A stretch of 64,000 nt of DNA from Paragordius varius (taxonomy: Eukaryota; Nematomorpha): assembly GCA_964247055.1 (NCBI GenBank), contig OZ176051.1, forward strand, positions 3,410,001-3,474,000, written 5' to 3'. The notes under the pieces were generated by a model. It was not told the origin of the DNA. It did not search any database and worked only from the letters and a program-made list of their open reading frames with translations. Each line of letters opens with the position of its first letter. The first letter of the stretch is position 1. Positions 11,533 to 24,900 of the stretch are shown in pieces. The position numbers were made by a program, and so were the translations under genes.

Positions 11533-14500
11533 ATGCTTAAATTCACATTTCACACATGCCCAGAGCACATGTTATTACTCCAATATTTTTTGTTTTTCAA
11601 ATTAATTTTCGGGCAAATATATTATAATGACCTCAAAGAATTTAAATCTGTGCATATAAACGCGCCGAAAACGGTCACAAATGAGATTAAAGCAGATCTT
11701 TTAAATTTTTTGCAGGTGCACAAAGAACCTCGATTGTTGTACCCAAAATATTCAATACCCAAATTTTTCTTGAAGTTTTGCGAAAAATTGGTTAACAAAT
11801 TTAATGGTCTTGAAGATTTTACCGAAGATGACGTTATTAGTGTTGCCAATTTGTTGGACTTGTCTAAGTTCATTGAGGCGGATACTATAATATCGTTTGC
11901 GAATCATGGCATGTATTACGATTTTGTGCCCAATGAAAAAGAGAAAACTTTGCTTTTTGAATTGGATGAAAAGTTACCTTCACACGAAGTTTTAATGTTA
12001 GCGCAACTTTTTATTTATAAAAACGTTTCGATGAATTATTGCCACCATGATTTTAATTTGACCCTATATCAGATAACAGTAAAAAATGAAACTAAGTATG
12101 TTATTATATTTTAATTTTTGCAGGACTTATGATTTAAAACCGATTATTAGTCAAGTGATAAACTGTGATCACGAGGGTTGGCTAATGTTTAATGTTACAC
12201 TTGTTTTTCAGCAATGGATGGATGCGCCTGATTCAAATTTTGGAGTTATAATCAAAACTCATTACAAAAGTAATGGAATTTATTTAATTGCTTTAAAATA
12301 TTTATGCTTTCTTTATAATTTAAACAAATTTTTTCCACTCTAATTTAATTGTCTTATAAATTCAAGGGTTTTTTATACTATTTTTAAAACTGTACATAAG
12401 TTTATTAATATTTTGTAATATATCTCATATATATGCGACTCCGCAGTATTTGCTTGGATCTAAACATTTTTCAATACTTAAGATTTCGGCGGCCTATTTA
12501 ACGTTTATATATGGAAATTTTAGATATTGTGTGTTAAAATTAATTTGAATTATCGAATTATTAAATATCTCAATTAACTCTAAAAAGATATAATAATAAT
12601 GTAACCAAATTTTGAATAGGTTAAAAAAATCATTTATTATTTCATATATGTTAAGTGTTTTATAATCAATTTCACATTCATATCTACCAGTAAATTATTT
12701 AATATCAATCTCGCAGTTAAAAAATAGTATATTTTTGTTTATATCTAAAACTTGCGTTTTATTTTAATTATTTTTTTTTACAAAATTATGACAGATTTAG
12801 AGTTACACCCGTATGATCTCGGTTTCCATATAACGGACCCGAATGAGAGTTTGCAACCTTTTCCTTTTAAAGTTGCCGATGAAACTTTTGATAAGTCTGA
12901 CACACATAAAAAGAATAAAACAGCATCAGCACATCGATATGGCCAAAATCGTATTAAAGATCTCAATGAAAACAATAATAACCCATTTCTTTTGGCCTTT
13001 TTTGAACTTGTAAGCTTGGTAGATGTGAAAAACAAATTTCCAAAACTAACATCCTTGATATCACCAGATTATCTTGATGATATTTCTTACTATTTGTCTT
13101 CAGATGAATTATATTTGCCAAACAAAGAAACATCCACAACCCATGACCCAAAATCCTATGAAAACGGGAAATCACAAAATAAACTTCAACCAAAAAACAA
13201 TTACAAGAAGAAAATTGATCGTGTTAAGCCAAAGTATATATCTGCATAATTCATTTATTACTAATTTCCCTATTTTTGTTATTTTATAACAAACCTTTTA
13301 AAAAATATTTCAAAATCTTGATCTTTATAATTCCTGTTTCTAACAGTTTGGCACGCAACCGTCGGCAGACATCTCGTAAAAAGTCCTACCCTGGTGCATT
13401 ATTTGACCAGGTAATTGTTAAGTTTTTACTTAAATTTTCGCAAATCATATTTTAAGCCCAAAGTTTTGATAATTTTATGCGATCGACGTTAATATTATAT
13501 TTGCTTCTGTTTTTTAATTTATTTAGACCTGAAATAATAACACTAGACAACAAATTTTAACTTTTTTTAACTGCCATTCTTGTAAATTTAAAATTTATTT
13601 CATTAAAGTACATAATTAGTATATCTGAAAAGAAAATTGGTCTTACATGGAAGAATTTTTTCATATTAGAGTTTATCGATAATTTTTGGCCCCGATTTAA
13701 CATTAAACTCGAAATTTCGAAAATTTAAAGTTTTAGATATGAAGCCATGTATTTTATATCATTCGAAAGAGCGCAAAAAACTGCATCTTTTAAATGGTAG
13801 TAAGTCATTTAAATCAATCGGATGTAAAAGTTATTTGGATTTAAATGGTCGAAATTTTCAATCCTTAAATAAGTCAAGAATTTTCACAGGCAAACTAATT
13901 TGAAAATCATATAAATTATTTTAATATAACTATTAGGGTTATATTAGTATTTAATTAAAAAAAATGTTTGAAAAAGCTTTTGGTTAGCTTTTTTAATAAA
14001 AATTATTATTATCATAAATATTTTACCTAGTGGATACTAAAATGCATAGTTATAACTGTAAATTTATTACATAATGGCTATAAAAGATCAAAAATACCTT
14101 AAACTTTGTTTTTATCTTTAAAATTTCGAAATTATCAGCTTCGTAAAGAAAATAAATTAGTATTGATGAGATGGTAATTATTTAAAAAACAAAAAACTTA
14201 AAAATGCTGTTTTGAGTGACATAAAAGCAATAAAAACGTTTTAATCAAAAAAGCTTTCTTGTGTTATCTTTTTTAGACATTCTTCACCATCTTAACAAAG
14301 TTTGAGCTATTTTCATCCATTAGTTTTAAAAATATAATAATTAAAAAAAATGCTCTCGCTTCGCGCGTTTGTCGCTCTTTGTGTCCAATATTAACTGTCG
14401 ATGTAATACATATTAGTATGCATTTTATAGATTTTTGAATACTCTTTCGAATGATATATTAGAAATGGGCATTACTTGTATATTTTCAAAGAAAAACATT

Positions 14501-15802
14501 TTTTAGTAAAATTTTGATAAAGAGGGCGCATAATCAAAAAAATCAAATTATACAAAATTCTTCCAACGAGTTATAATTTTTATTTCAGAAATACTGTTAA
14601 AATGATACTAAATATCAGAAAATTCAAAAAACTCGAGTGGCAGAAAAATTTGTTGTCTAGTGTAATTTATGTGTGGATCAATTTATTTTGAATTTTGTAT
14701 AATTCAAAGCAATTTGTTGAAAATTTAGCATCTCTAGTATAGAATAAAAACAAATCTCTTTCTTAAATGCACAAGAAATGCCAATAAATTTTAAAATTGA
14801 ATTTACTCAACCAACGAATACAAATATAGACATAGGTGTAATATAATATTTATTTTTTTAATAGTCATCAGATAGTGATATTGCTAGAAACAATGAACTT
14901 CATAGCAAATTACAATATAACTCGAATCCTTACTTAAATGATTTGGTTAGTTATAGTAGGAATTCTGCAAGTACGATAATAATTATTAAAGCTTAAAGTG
15001 TTACTTTTTTAATCTAAAATAATCATTTGTCAAGTAATTTATTTGTCTTTTATATTTTTTCTCTTGAATATTTTAAAACCGTTAATATATTGAAAATATA
15101 GTAATTTATTATATGTATTTCTAGAAATTAAAATTACTTTCATATATTAAGGTTATCTCTTTCTATAATAGTTATTAAGATAGTTACCAATCCTTTATTG
15201 TATATCTTTTTCATTTTGATTAAAAATACTATAATCGATAGAATATGTATGTAGTTTGTTCACAAAACTTAATTAGTTGGTTCAGATTGGTTTAATTTCA
15301 AAAACATCCAATTAGTATTTAATATAGTAACAATTATTTATACATTTATTTATATTCCATATTAATAAAACTTCTTTTCAGATGAAGTTAAAAACGAAAA
15401 CAGCCCGCCTTTGCACGAAGAACCACCCCTGACTATTGAGGACCCCAACGCAGGTTCTGTCATAGAGAAAAGCGAACACTTATTTGGTAGGAGAGAATTA
15501 ACGGATGATAGTACAATGGCAGCTATAGTAGGTTCTCTTTTAGTAAACGATAGAAATTTTCGCAACAATTTTTACATAAACACACATTTTACGTTTTATA
15601 TTCTTAATTTTATATTACAATTAAAAATTAATAACTTTAATTTCATGCTTAACATATTTCATTTATCAATATCGTACCGAGTAAATTTGAGATGTTCAAG
15701 GCTGAAAGGAAATTTAAGATTACCTTAATTGAATTAAAATGTTTAAAAATTTAATTTGTTTTAATGCAGGGGTATTAACACAAATATTGTCACGGGCCGC
15801 AT

Positions 15803-15849
<47 letters not shown>

Positions 15850-18386
15850 TTTCTATAACATTTTTTCTTAGATTTTGCCAATCAAATAGACTTATATAGA
15901 AAATTATTCAAGAAATATTAATTTTCTAAGATTTTTAAGCATATTTTGTAAATTATGAATTTTCAAATTTTTCGCGGGCCGCACATGGCTTTATCTTTGA
16001 CGTTCATGGTAAATATAGGCAATTATATTTTTACACTGAGAAATACATATTGGAAGATAGTTTGTTAAAATATTAATAATATTTATTTGTAGCTAACTGA
16101 TGTGGAAGGGTTTGACGACAAAAGTCAAACGGACAAAAATAAACCTGCTGCTATCAAAAAATCTGATCTGCTTGATAACATCGATAACAAGAATCAATAT
16201 TATTATTATGAACAGGATATTAAAAAATTTGTTCACCCCCCTGGTATAACCTTACTATACTATTTAATGATAAAATTATATTATAAAAAAGCATTTTATT
16301 ACAAAAACTGAATTATATTTTTTTTATTAAGTTTACAGTGACCGATATTTTCAACAAACTTGTCAAAGACGATCATTCTTTATTAGTTTTGCAGATTTAG
16401 GATGGCAAGTAATTTTGTGATTTTATTATAAAATATTATTTAATTTCGATATGTTTTGTATTGACCAATGTATTTGTAATATTTCCAAATAATTTATAAC
16501 TTAATTTCATACAAATCTATTTTTAGTATTAATATCATAATTGTGAAATGTTTACAGTAAGTGGATTGTCCATAATTATCCCAATTGTGGAAAACTATTT
16601 GGGTCATTATCCGCATCTAGACCCTCTTTAAAAAAATATATAAAATTTATTTATTTTTGTTTAAAATTAAGTTAATATTTAATTTAGTAATCATTCTTGA
16701 TCAGGGTACTCATTAACGAGTGTCTGATATATTATTTCTTCCATGTTTTGCGGTTGGCGTCTTTAACATCACTTTTTCGTTCCTCAAGATTTTATGTGAT
16801 TTTGTGCCATGTTTAAAAAGGCGAGCTGGAAGGGCTTTTCATCAATCTAATATATAATGTTGCATCTTTTTCAAAAAATTATCATCAGCTCTTCGCTCAA
16901 TGTGTCCTTACCAGCTAAGTCGTCTTTTGGTTTGGATTATATGCAAAATTTCGCAATATCTAATTAATTTTATGGGTTTAGAATTCAATGCTCTCAATTA
17001 AGCACCTTGAATGTCCAATAAGCGAAAGTGGCAGCGTTAGAGCTTTTCATGGTTTATCAATATCACAATGCTTGTAATTACACATCCACAAAGCGAGATT
17101 TACTGCCATAACTATAACATATGAGCTCAATATTTTAATATAAAGATGAAACTCCGTCCCCCATAAAATATGAGTGAAAAACTTTTTTTGGCGTAAGCGC
17201 AAACATGTTGTTGATAACTTTACCTACCTATTACAGGTGTGTATACTAGAAACTAGATACAAATAAGGCGGCTTTCTATTTGAACATATTTTATTAAAGA
17301 AAGGGGTTATAAAGTGCCATCATTCTCTTTGGAAACATTTTATATATGGTGACTACAAATTAGAGATGTATATAATACTTTGATGAACACAACCTACACA
17401 TGCCACAAACAGTTTACACTATATTTAGTATCAGCTAGTTGATATCACGCTTAAAGTGAATGATAAAAATACATTTAAGCGAACAATCTCTCATGATAAA
17501 CAAATCAATATCAAAATATATTCAAATCCGTAGACTTGGCTATTACGGTCACATTCAAAGATTAGATAACGATAATTGGATAAAAAATATAACAAACCTT
17601 AAGCCAAACAAACAAACAGAGTTGGTCGTCCAGCAATAACATGGGACAAAAACATTACCCAAGACCTACAGGCCAAAAACATAAAAGCCGGGGACTGGTT
17701 AAACAAAAAATCCTTCAATGCAATGATCAAACCCCTAAACCCCGTCACGACGGGATGCCAAGGGACCCCTTGACAACAGATATTTATCTATCTATCTATC
17801 TTGTGACAAAAATAAGAATCGTCTTACACTTGAACAATGTTTAACACATGTTGATTAAACCATATCCTAGGTTGAATGCATATATTTGGAATGCTTTATC
17901 CAATTGTTTGGATTATATTTATTGTTGGTTGACTCTCAATAATTATTCAAAAAACAATCATAGGCATATTCGCTCCATGGAATAGCTTCCATGTCTTTAA
18001 AACATATTTATTTTTGGAAACTCTCATAAAACCGGCTGGAAACACACCAGTCTCGTGTGGCATATTAAAAAACCATTTTAATCCCAAATTTTACAAATTT
18101 TATTTATATATTTTCCTCAAAGGATTGGATAATAGCGCCTCCAGGGTACCCTGCCTATTATTGTGAAGGCGCATGTACCTTTCCACTCAGTGCACATATG
18201 AATGCGACAAACCATGCCATTGTACAAACTTTGGTTCACCTCATGAATCCCATGTTAGTGCCGAAACCATGTTGCGCTCCGGCGGGACCTTTAAATTCCG
18301 TTTCTGTTCTCTACTTTGATAACGGGAGCAATGTTATCTTTAAAAAGTATCGCAATATGGTGGTTGAATCGTGCGGGTGCCATTAA
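11533..18386 (+). CDS. gbb: BMP5-8/60A-type TGF-beta family ligand, 9 exons
   Basis: Secreted dimeric signalling ligand for type I/II receptor Ser/Thr kinases that signal through Smads. Exons: 11533-12095, 12124-12269, 12795-13233, 13347-13410, 14865-14970, 15382-15527, 16093-16243, 16332-16408, 18123-18386. All phases agree, giving 1956 nt and 651 residues. Residues 1-30 contain a hydrophobic signal ([16 protein letters not shown]; Met13 is an alternative start). The prodomain has GWLMFNVT and PFLLAFF, typical BMP propeptide motifs. RNRR at 386-389 is a furin-type site. The C-terminal cystine-knot domain (about 549-651) has all seven cysteines, with [42 protein letters not shown] and VVESCGCH, close to BMP5/6/7. 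Oddities: a roughly 160-residue hydrophilic spacer between RNRR and the first knot cysteine, a 28-nt first intron, and introns 4, 6 and 8 filled by mobile DNA. AATAAA follows at 18679. Assignment to BMP5-8 is firm; the exact orthologue name is inferred. Confidence 0.93.
13541..14662 (+). mobile_element. CACTA/Chapaev-like non-autonomous element, copy 1 (1122 nt)
   Basis: Ends are CACTAGACAACAAATTTT and its inverse AAAATTTGTTGTCTAGTG, flanked by TAA on each side (a 3-bp target duplication). Start CACTA and a 3-bp duplication fit the CMC (CACTA/Chapaev3) group; PIF/Harbinger (TWA duplication) is the alternative. No transposase frame is visible. It makes up most of BMP intron 4 (13411-14864). 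A second copy lies inverted at 45457-46579, about 95% identical over the first 120 nt by eye, so both insertions are fairly recent. Confidence 0.7.
15768..16015. mobile_element. small hAT-like relic with AT microsatellite
   Basis: Within BMP intron 6, GTCACGGGCCGCATTCG and CGCGGGCCGCACATGG flank an AT dinucleotide run (about 15808-15847). GGGCCGC subterminal boxes of this type also occur in the hAT elements at 39319 and 55222 (GGGCCGCGGTTTGAG). I could not find a clean target duplication, so the limits and class are tentative. Confidence 0.35.
17500..17803 (+). mobile_element. LINE (non-LTR retrotransposon) 3' fragment
   Basis: A broken plus-strand frame reads [20 protein letters not shown], then, after a shift, [16 protein letters not shown] and KAGDW. 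This matches the C-terminal end of many LINE reverse transcriptase proteins (RLRWFGH ... GRP..TW pattern). It ends with a TATC microsatellite tail (about 17785-17802), as LINE 3' ends often do. It is a 5'-truncated dead copy within the 1714-nt BMP intron 8. The clade cannot be told from this piece. The rest of the intron (16409-17499) shows nothing certain. Confidence 0.6.
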
Positions 18387-18798
18387 AATGTGATTACTAA
18401 ATTTTTTTGCAAAAAATTACATTTAACCATATACGCATTTTTGTGACAACATTACTTTTTAATATATATATGTATTGCATTTTATACTGCTGCATAATCT
18501 TTACAGAATCTCAACGTATACTTTATTGTATCTCAATCATCAATTTTTAATCTTAAATTATTGACCAAAGAGTTTTATGTTTGTAGTATCCACAACTATA
18601 TAAATTGCTCATATTTATTCTTTTTTAATCAAAAATAAATATATACATATATTACTATCTTTATAAATATGTGTCTGAATAAATAAATATATAACACAGT
18701 TGTGATCGTCTAAGTAAATGCAAGCACGTCTTACCAAAAAGGACACCTATGCATAAAAATATATATTGTAAAAATCTTAATAAAATATTTTGAATGGG

Positions 18799-18923
18799 TC
18801 AAATATACGAATCATACCATCCAACATACATTTGACACAAATTTTCATGTGACATGGCCTGTTTGATTAACAAATCTACTTGTGTCTTAATATCGCACGT
18901 GGAATTAGAATCGAAATCTTTAC
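18799..18923 (-). CDS. TOR: TOR exon 25: FATC domain with atypical C-terminus
   Basis: This last exon encodes [20 protein letters not shown], then [16 protein letters not shown], then YDSYI and TGA. The usual TOR end, GWCPFW-COOH, is replaced by GWYDSYI. The rest of the FATC helix is well conserved, so the frame is right up to GW. Acceptor is CAG at 18924-18926, phase 1. The stop lies 412 nt from the BMP stop on the other strand (tail-to-tail genes). Confidence 0.88.
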
Positions 18924-21900
18924 CTGTGTGATAAAATTAATGTAATAAAAATGATGATGAAATACTAAATAAAATAAGTTACCCGTGAGTTTATCTTTGA
19001 CTCGTTTAATAACAGTTAGGGCTTTTAGGTTTAATGATTCGGCTTTGTTATCACCTAACATAAACAAATTTATTTTTAACGTGTAAGGATTTTTATGAAC
19101 ATTTTGCAACAATATTTGAGTTGGTAGCGTAATGAAACAACCCTATTCAATTACTTTACTTAAAAAGTCTATTTCCCATTAATTTAATTAATATCTGATA
19201 TACACTTAATATATAAATATGTTCAAAATTTATAACATAGGCGGTAAATATTTATTTTGTATAAAATTATGGACTGCGTTATAAAAAGAATAAAAAGGAT
19301 TGTCCTAGGAAAAGCATGTATATTGCACCAAATTTTCGAAAATTTTCAACAAGCTTTTTATTAAATAGCTGGCTGGTATGCGCAAAATTACCAACGCATT
19401 GAATAACTGATATCAATATATGTAAAATACAATTTATTAAATTATAGGTAAGAATAAATAACTTAATGATCGGAAAGAACCAAATAAATAAAAAGTCTTA
19501 TTTTTTTATTGAAAACGAAATGATAAATTATATTAAAAGTATTTCAATTAAATTCCTTTTTTGTGTGCTTCTTAAAACAAAAGATACATACTTTCAATAA
19601 ATTTCCAATTGATGAGTGGATCATAAATGAAAGCTTCCAACACAGACATAACACTATCCCTATGAGCACGTAGTACCTCCATCACGCGTTCACAAGTCAA
19701 ACGATAAGTTCCGTCGATCCCTGGAACCTAATAAAAAGTTTGACATATAAAATTATTTTTAGTTTAAAATATTTTTTGATAACTGATTCGTTACTTCCAT
19801 GGCATTTACGAGTAGTCGTGTTAGTCGAAACGGTACACGTTCGGGATAGTTTTCGCGAACCATAGAAACTTCGAAACAATCTCCAAAGTCGATATGAATT
19901 ATCTTTCCACTTTGTCGGTCTAACATTAAGTTTGATGGATGTCTATGTTGTAAAATTTAATATTATAAAATATTCATTCCATTACTAGTTAATATTTAAT
20001 ACTAATTAAATATAACAAGGCCGGAAGGACCATGAAACTCAAATTATTTTTAATTTAACTCCAATTTCATATATAAGATTGTGGTTTTGGCTTTAACTTT
20101 TCAAAACACCTCGGTTTCACTTCTTTATTAGACTAGTTTCAAGCTCTATTTATTAAAGAAGATCAGCAATAACAAAAAATAAACGGTTTATTCACAAATA
20201 TTAAGTTGGCAATCAATTATGAAATAAGGTGATACCGATCTCCAAGACCAAGTACATATCCGACCATAGACATGACCGCCAAACTTCTCATGTAACAAGT
20301 TCGCCGTTCAAACCACTCTTGACAGTTAGGCGGGCATTTCAACCATATGATTCGACTTAAGTCATCACCTTTGGTTTGACTCAAAGCATGTCTAAACACT
20401 TCCGTTTTCTGTAAAATGGTTAATTTTGCATAATCTGGTGCCATATGTTTAATCATTTCATGTTCTTTATTCATGGGTATTTGTCTATATGGCAATAAAA
20501 TATTATTTATATATAATATTTTACTTGGAATCACGGTATTCTTTTATACATGTATGGAGTGTATCACAATGCGGCACCCAACTAATGAGACCACTATTAG
20601 TGCTGAGTGGAACAACAGCATATCTCGTAATGCTTAAGAGGGTGTGAAAAAAATAGACATTAGCATATTTTTTTTTAAAATATACTATTATAAATGGTAA
20701 ATGGAACTTACTTTAGATTTCTTCGAGCTGTTTCCGATTCATTTCGTAAGAGATTGTTAATTAAACCAAATAATTGCATAACCCTTTCATCCTGGCGCAA
20801 ATCTTCATGGCCCTTTAACAAATACGTATATTCTTGGCCATCATCACCTGGTTCGTTTCATTTATATTATATGTAAGATTATGTAATCATATTAATACAA
20901 AAATTTAAAGAATAAACCTAAAATTCGTAATTTTCGGGGCTTTTGCTTGGAATTGATTATTTGAATGATTGGGTAAATCTTGACAATCTTCACTAGTTTA
21001 GTGATTATTGGAATATCAACATTTTTGAATTCTTTTCCAGCTATAAAACCAACATGGATTATGCTTCATAAATATTAATGATAGTAAAAATTGAGTTAAA
21101 ACTTACTTTTAAATACAACTCTGCAGCATAAATATATTTTAAAACATTAATCAACTTCATTGTCTCTATCACAAATTATACCATAAACATTAATGATATC
21201 ATTTCAATTCTAATTTTCGACGTTTTAGGCAAAAGTGTTCATCTTCTATCGCACTCTTTAATATGGAAAGTTTTTGGGATTTTGTCAGTTAATCAATAAT
21301 ATTATCAAAAACAAGGTCAAAATAATAACTTTTTTACATATACATACATTATAAACAAATTTTAATGAATTTATCTTATATTTATAGCCTTGTAGAAGCT
21401 AGGACCTAAAACTTTGTATATTTTTGGAGACATTAAATAAAATATAACGTACAATCGACTTCCAATATCCTATATGTTCCAGGAATAGCGATTTCCAAAT
21501 GATGACACGCATAGAGCTTGGGGGAAACGTGTTGAAGTTGCAAAACCATAGTCTGAACATCTTTTGCCAATTTCCGAAAAATGCGATAGTAAAGAGTCCA
21601 AGCTTGATCCAAATCTTTCCAATTCAAGCTTGTCACATATTTTTGACACCAGGCTTGTGCTTCCAAAAGTTCTCGACCATATGCCTATATATATATATAC
21701 AATATTGTGTTATGTGTAGTGCAATTGACTGCTTTTTCAAAAAAATCCGGTCAGACCCAGTCAGACCATGGTCATGACCACGGTCATGACCACTTTTTAC
21801 TTAAGTAAGTATCATGCGATATTGGATTGTCAAAATAGTGTTCGAATTACGCTTGCGTTATGTCATGTTTTTTCTTAAAAGTTCATTATACATTTATTTA

Positions 21901-24900
21901 ATATTTATTATTTACAAATTCAGTCAAATTTAATCACGAAATTTGTTTTCAAATGAATTTTGCCACATTTTATGGCCAATCTTTAAAAATGGCTTTTAAT
22001 ACTGGACACTTTCTTTTATCATAAAAATATCCAATTATAGTGTGTTTTTCATTTTATTGGTTCACAGATATGGAATAATTGCATATTTTGCAAAGTGCTT
22101 ATTGTTTTTTTTCAAAATAACTGGATATGCTTAAATGTGAATGTTATAAGGATGCATGTTTAACAATTTTTATATATTGTTAAATAAGCATATTTAAAAA
22201 TTTAATTTTTATTTTTAAAAAAATATATTGAAAAACAATAAAATCTTATTATGTTTCTTCCAAAAAAAATGTACGAGCAATTTTTCATAAAACAGCTGTT
22301 TTTTTAAATGACCATGGTCAAAAAATAAATAGTCACTGACCTGCTCATGACCCGGTCAATTGACCGAGTCATGATTTGGTCAGCACAACCCTAGCTATGT
22401 GTTGGGTCTGACCTGATATAAATGAATTCATGACCGTAACTGTAAACGCGATATAAAATAACCAGTTTAAAACTTTTAACCTATGTAAATCGCGTAATAA
22501 TGGTAAAATAAATTATTTCCAACACTGCCTAATAGTAATAATATATTGGTTATAGCCGTGAAAGCTTGCAATCATAAGTGATCACGTTAAACTGACCGGT
22601 GGAAACTCAAACCACCGAAAGCAATCTATAAAACAAGTTGAATAAATTTTAATAAAGTTTCTTAAAAAATATAGATTAGATTGCATTAAAAAAATCTATA
22701 TTTACTTGAATGAACGAAGTTTCCTTGATGGTTTCAGGACCCCTTTCTAAGATAACATGTAAGGGTTCAAGAACCGTAAACATTCCCCTATCATTTTTGT
22801 CAAAGTACATGCGTGAAGCGTCCTCCAGACCCTCATGCCAAAGTTCGTGCCACACAATGGAAATACGAATTAATTCTTCACTTAACATGAGAGCTTGTTC
22901 TACAAGAACGCCATTGTGATGTCTCATGGCTGTCAAAATTTTTTGAGCTGCTGATTGGCGACTCGGAATGTCTGATTTAGAGGCAACCGTTAAGGGATAA
23001 ATGATGGCTTGTGGGTGACTCCGTCCCACATCGATTAACAGTTGATGGATTAGTTTTTGTACCAAAGGTTTAGACGTATCTATCCGAGCAAGGAGTTGTG
23101 GTATGACTTGTAACCAATTATCAAGCCGAATGTGGAATAAACCATCCCTTAAACAATCGTATATTTGTGGGATATGACCATAATCAAAGCACAGTGTCAA
23201 CAATCTCAGGGTGTCTTGGAGAGATGTGGCAGACCGAGAAAAACTGATTGATTGAACGAATCCTTTGACTGCCCAGTATACGTAATGAAGAATAGCTTGG
23301 CTACCTAGCATCGCCTCTGAAGAATCTGTACTAGTGGTTGTTATATTAATGCTTAACTCATTTGCATCTTTATTTGTTGAATTCTCTTCTACCATAGTTG
23401 TTGGTGGCGGGATGATTTTGCTATCATTTTTTATGTTTATGCCATCCTTTTCATTTGCATTGGTAGTAGTAACCTTAACATCCGTTAATCGGTGTAATTT
23501 TTTTCGCATTCTATCCTGTAAAGTGCCCAAATCTTGAGGAATATCTGTAACTTCTGGTGCTTGAATTTCACCTGCATTTACATCCTGTTGAGCTGACTCA
23601 GATGGTAAGGCATGATCAAGATCATTGTTAAAGTCATCACTCGATGTGCTAGAGTGATGATTTGCAGCCATTTCGTCATAATCTCCGTCGGATGATGTCC
23701 TTTCTTCGCTAGGTAACGAATTTAATGTGGAACTGGAGGACCCTTCCTTAGATGTATCCTTGTTTGCAAAAGATTCATTTTCAATTTTTTTTGGTGTGGC
23801 CATTGCATTATTGAGAGTTGGGGGTGGTGTTTGTGTTTGTCCACTTCTTTGAGCAGTCCTAGATTTTTTCTCATACAAGTTTAATCCTTTCTGTTTGTAA
23901 TAATGAATGGCTTCAAAATTGGTACAGGCCAGGGCGTGCCAAGCCTTGTACCAATGACGAGAATTATCGATGGCCGACACATAGAAATTAATGATTTGGG
24001 GAATAGATGTATCATTAATCCCATTCAGCATTTCAGTCCATTGGCCGAGCGTATAATAGCATTTTGCTAGTAAACGCTTTTGTTCTTTTTGAGTCGTAGC
24101 AATGGTATCATTTTCTCTTAAAAATGCAGCGATAGAGGGAGTATTATTCGCACTAAATTCTGCACTGTATTTAGGTTGGAGATGATCTGCAATAAAAGTT
24201 GACATTTTTATGAATACATCCGTGCTAGGTTTATCCCGTCGTTCCCATAAATATTTGTAGTAGGAGGCTACGACAAAAGGGTTAGCTAACATAAGGGCCG
24301 CATCACTTTGCTGGGTGGGATTGAAACCAAGAATTTTCGTGAGCGTTCTTTCTGCCACAGCATATCGTTTTTCTCGCGTGCACAATTTAACGTACTTTAA
24401 CCAGGCTTGGAGATTATCGTTCGTTGGTAAAACTAGCGAATGGATTTGTAACATTTTCTGCCATGTGACCGAACACTTTTGACTCCTATGCATTCGATCC
24501 CACCAAATTTTCTTGATTGGTCCACGTCGAACAGGTTGGTTTTTATATTGCAGAACTTCCTCCAATTCAGCCAACATTTGTGCCATGAATATGGAATTGT
24601 AAGCCCTTTCTGGCCCATCGGAAACGAGGACAGAAATTTCTGGTTCTAGTATGGAACGACATTGTTTAATGTAACTCAATGCTTTATCCGATTCATTTTG
24701 GTTAATGCATAGTACAGCACGATAAAAGGAACCATCTTGAGTTGTATCAGGCAATATTTTCACATATTTCTCAAGACCTTAATATATGATGTAAATTTAA
24801 ATGACCAACGTGATTTTACATAATCTAAATATGGACAATTTTTAAATAACATAAAGGTATTTTATCAAAAATAAAATAACATCCGCCAAACACAACAAAA

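Noticed and set aside
23334-23537. 67-residue plus-strand frame over TOR exon 16
   Set aside because: Antisense shadow of the low-complexity insert; hydrophobic only because it is the complement of Asp/Thr/Asn codons.
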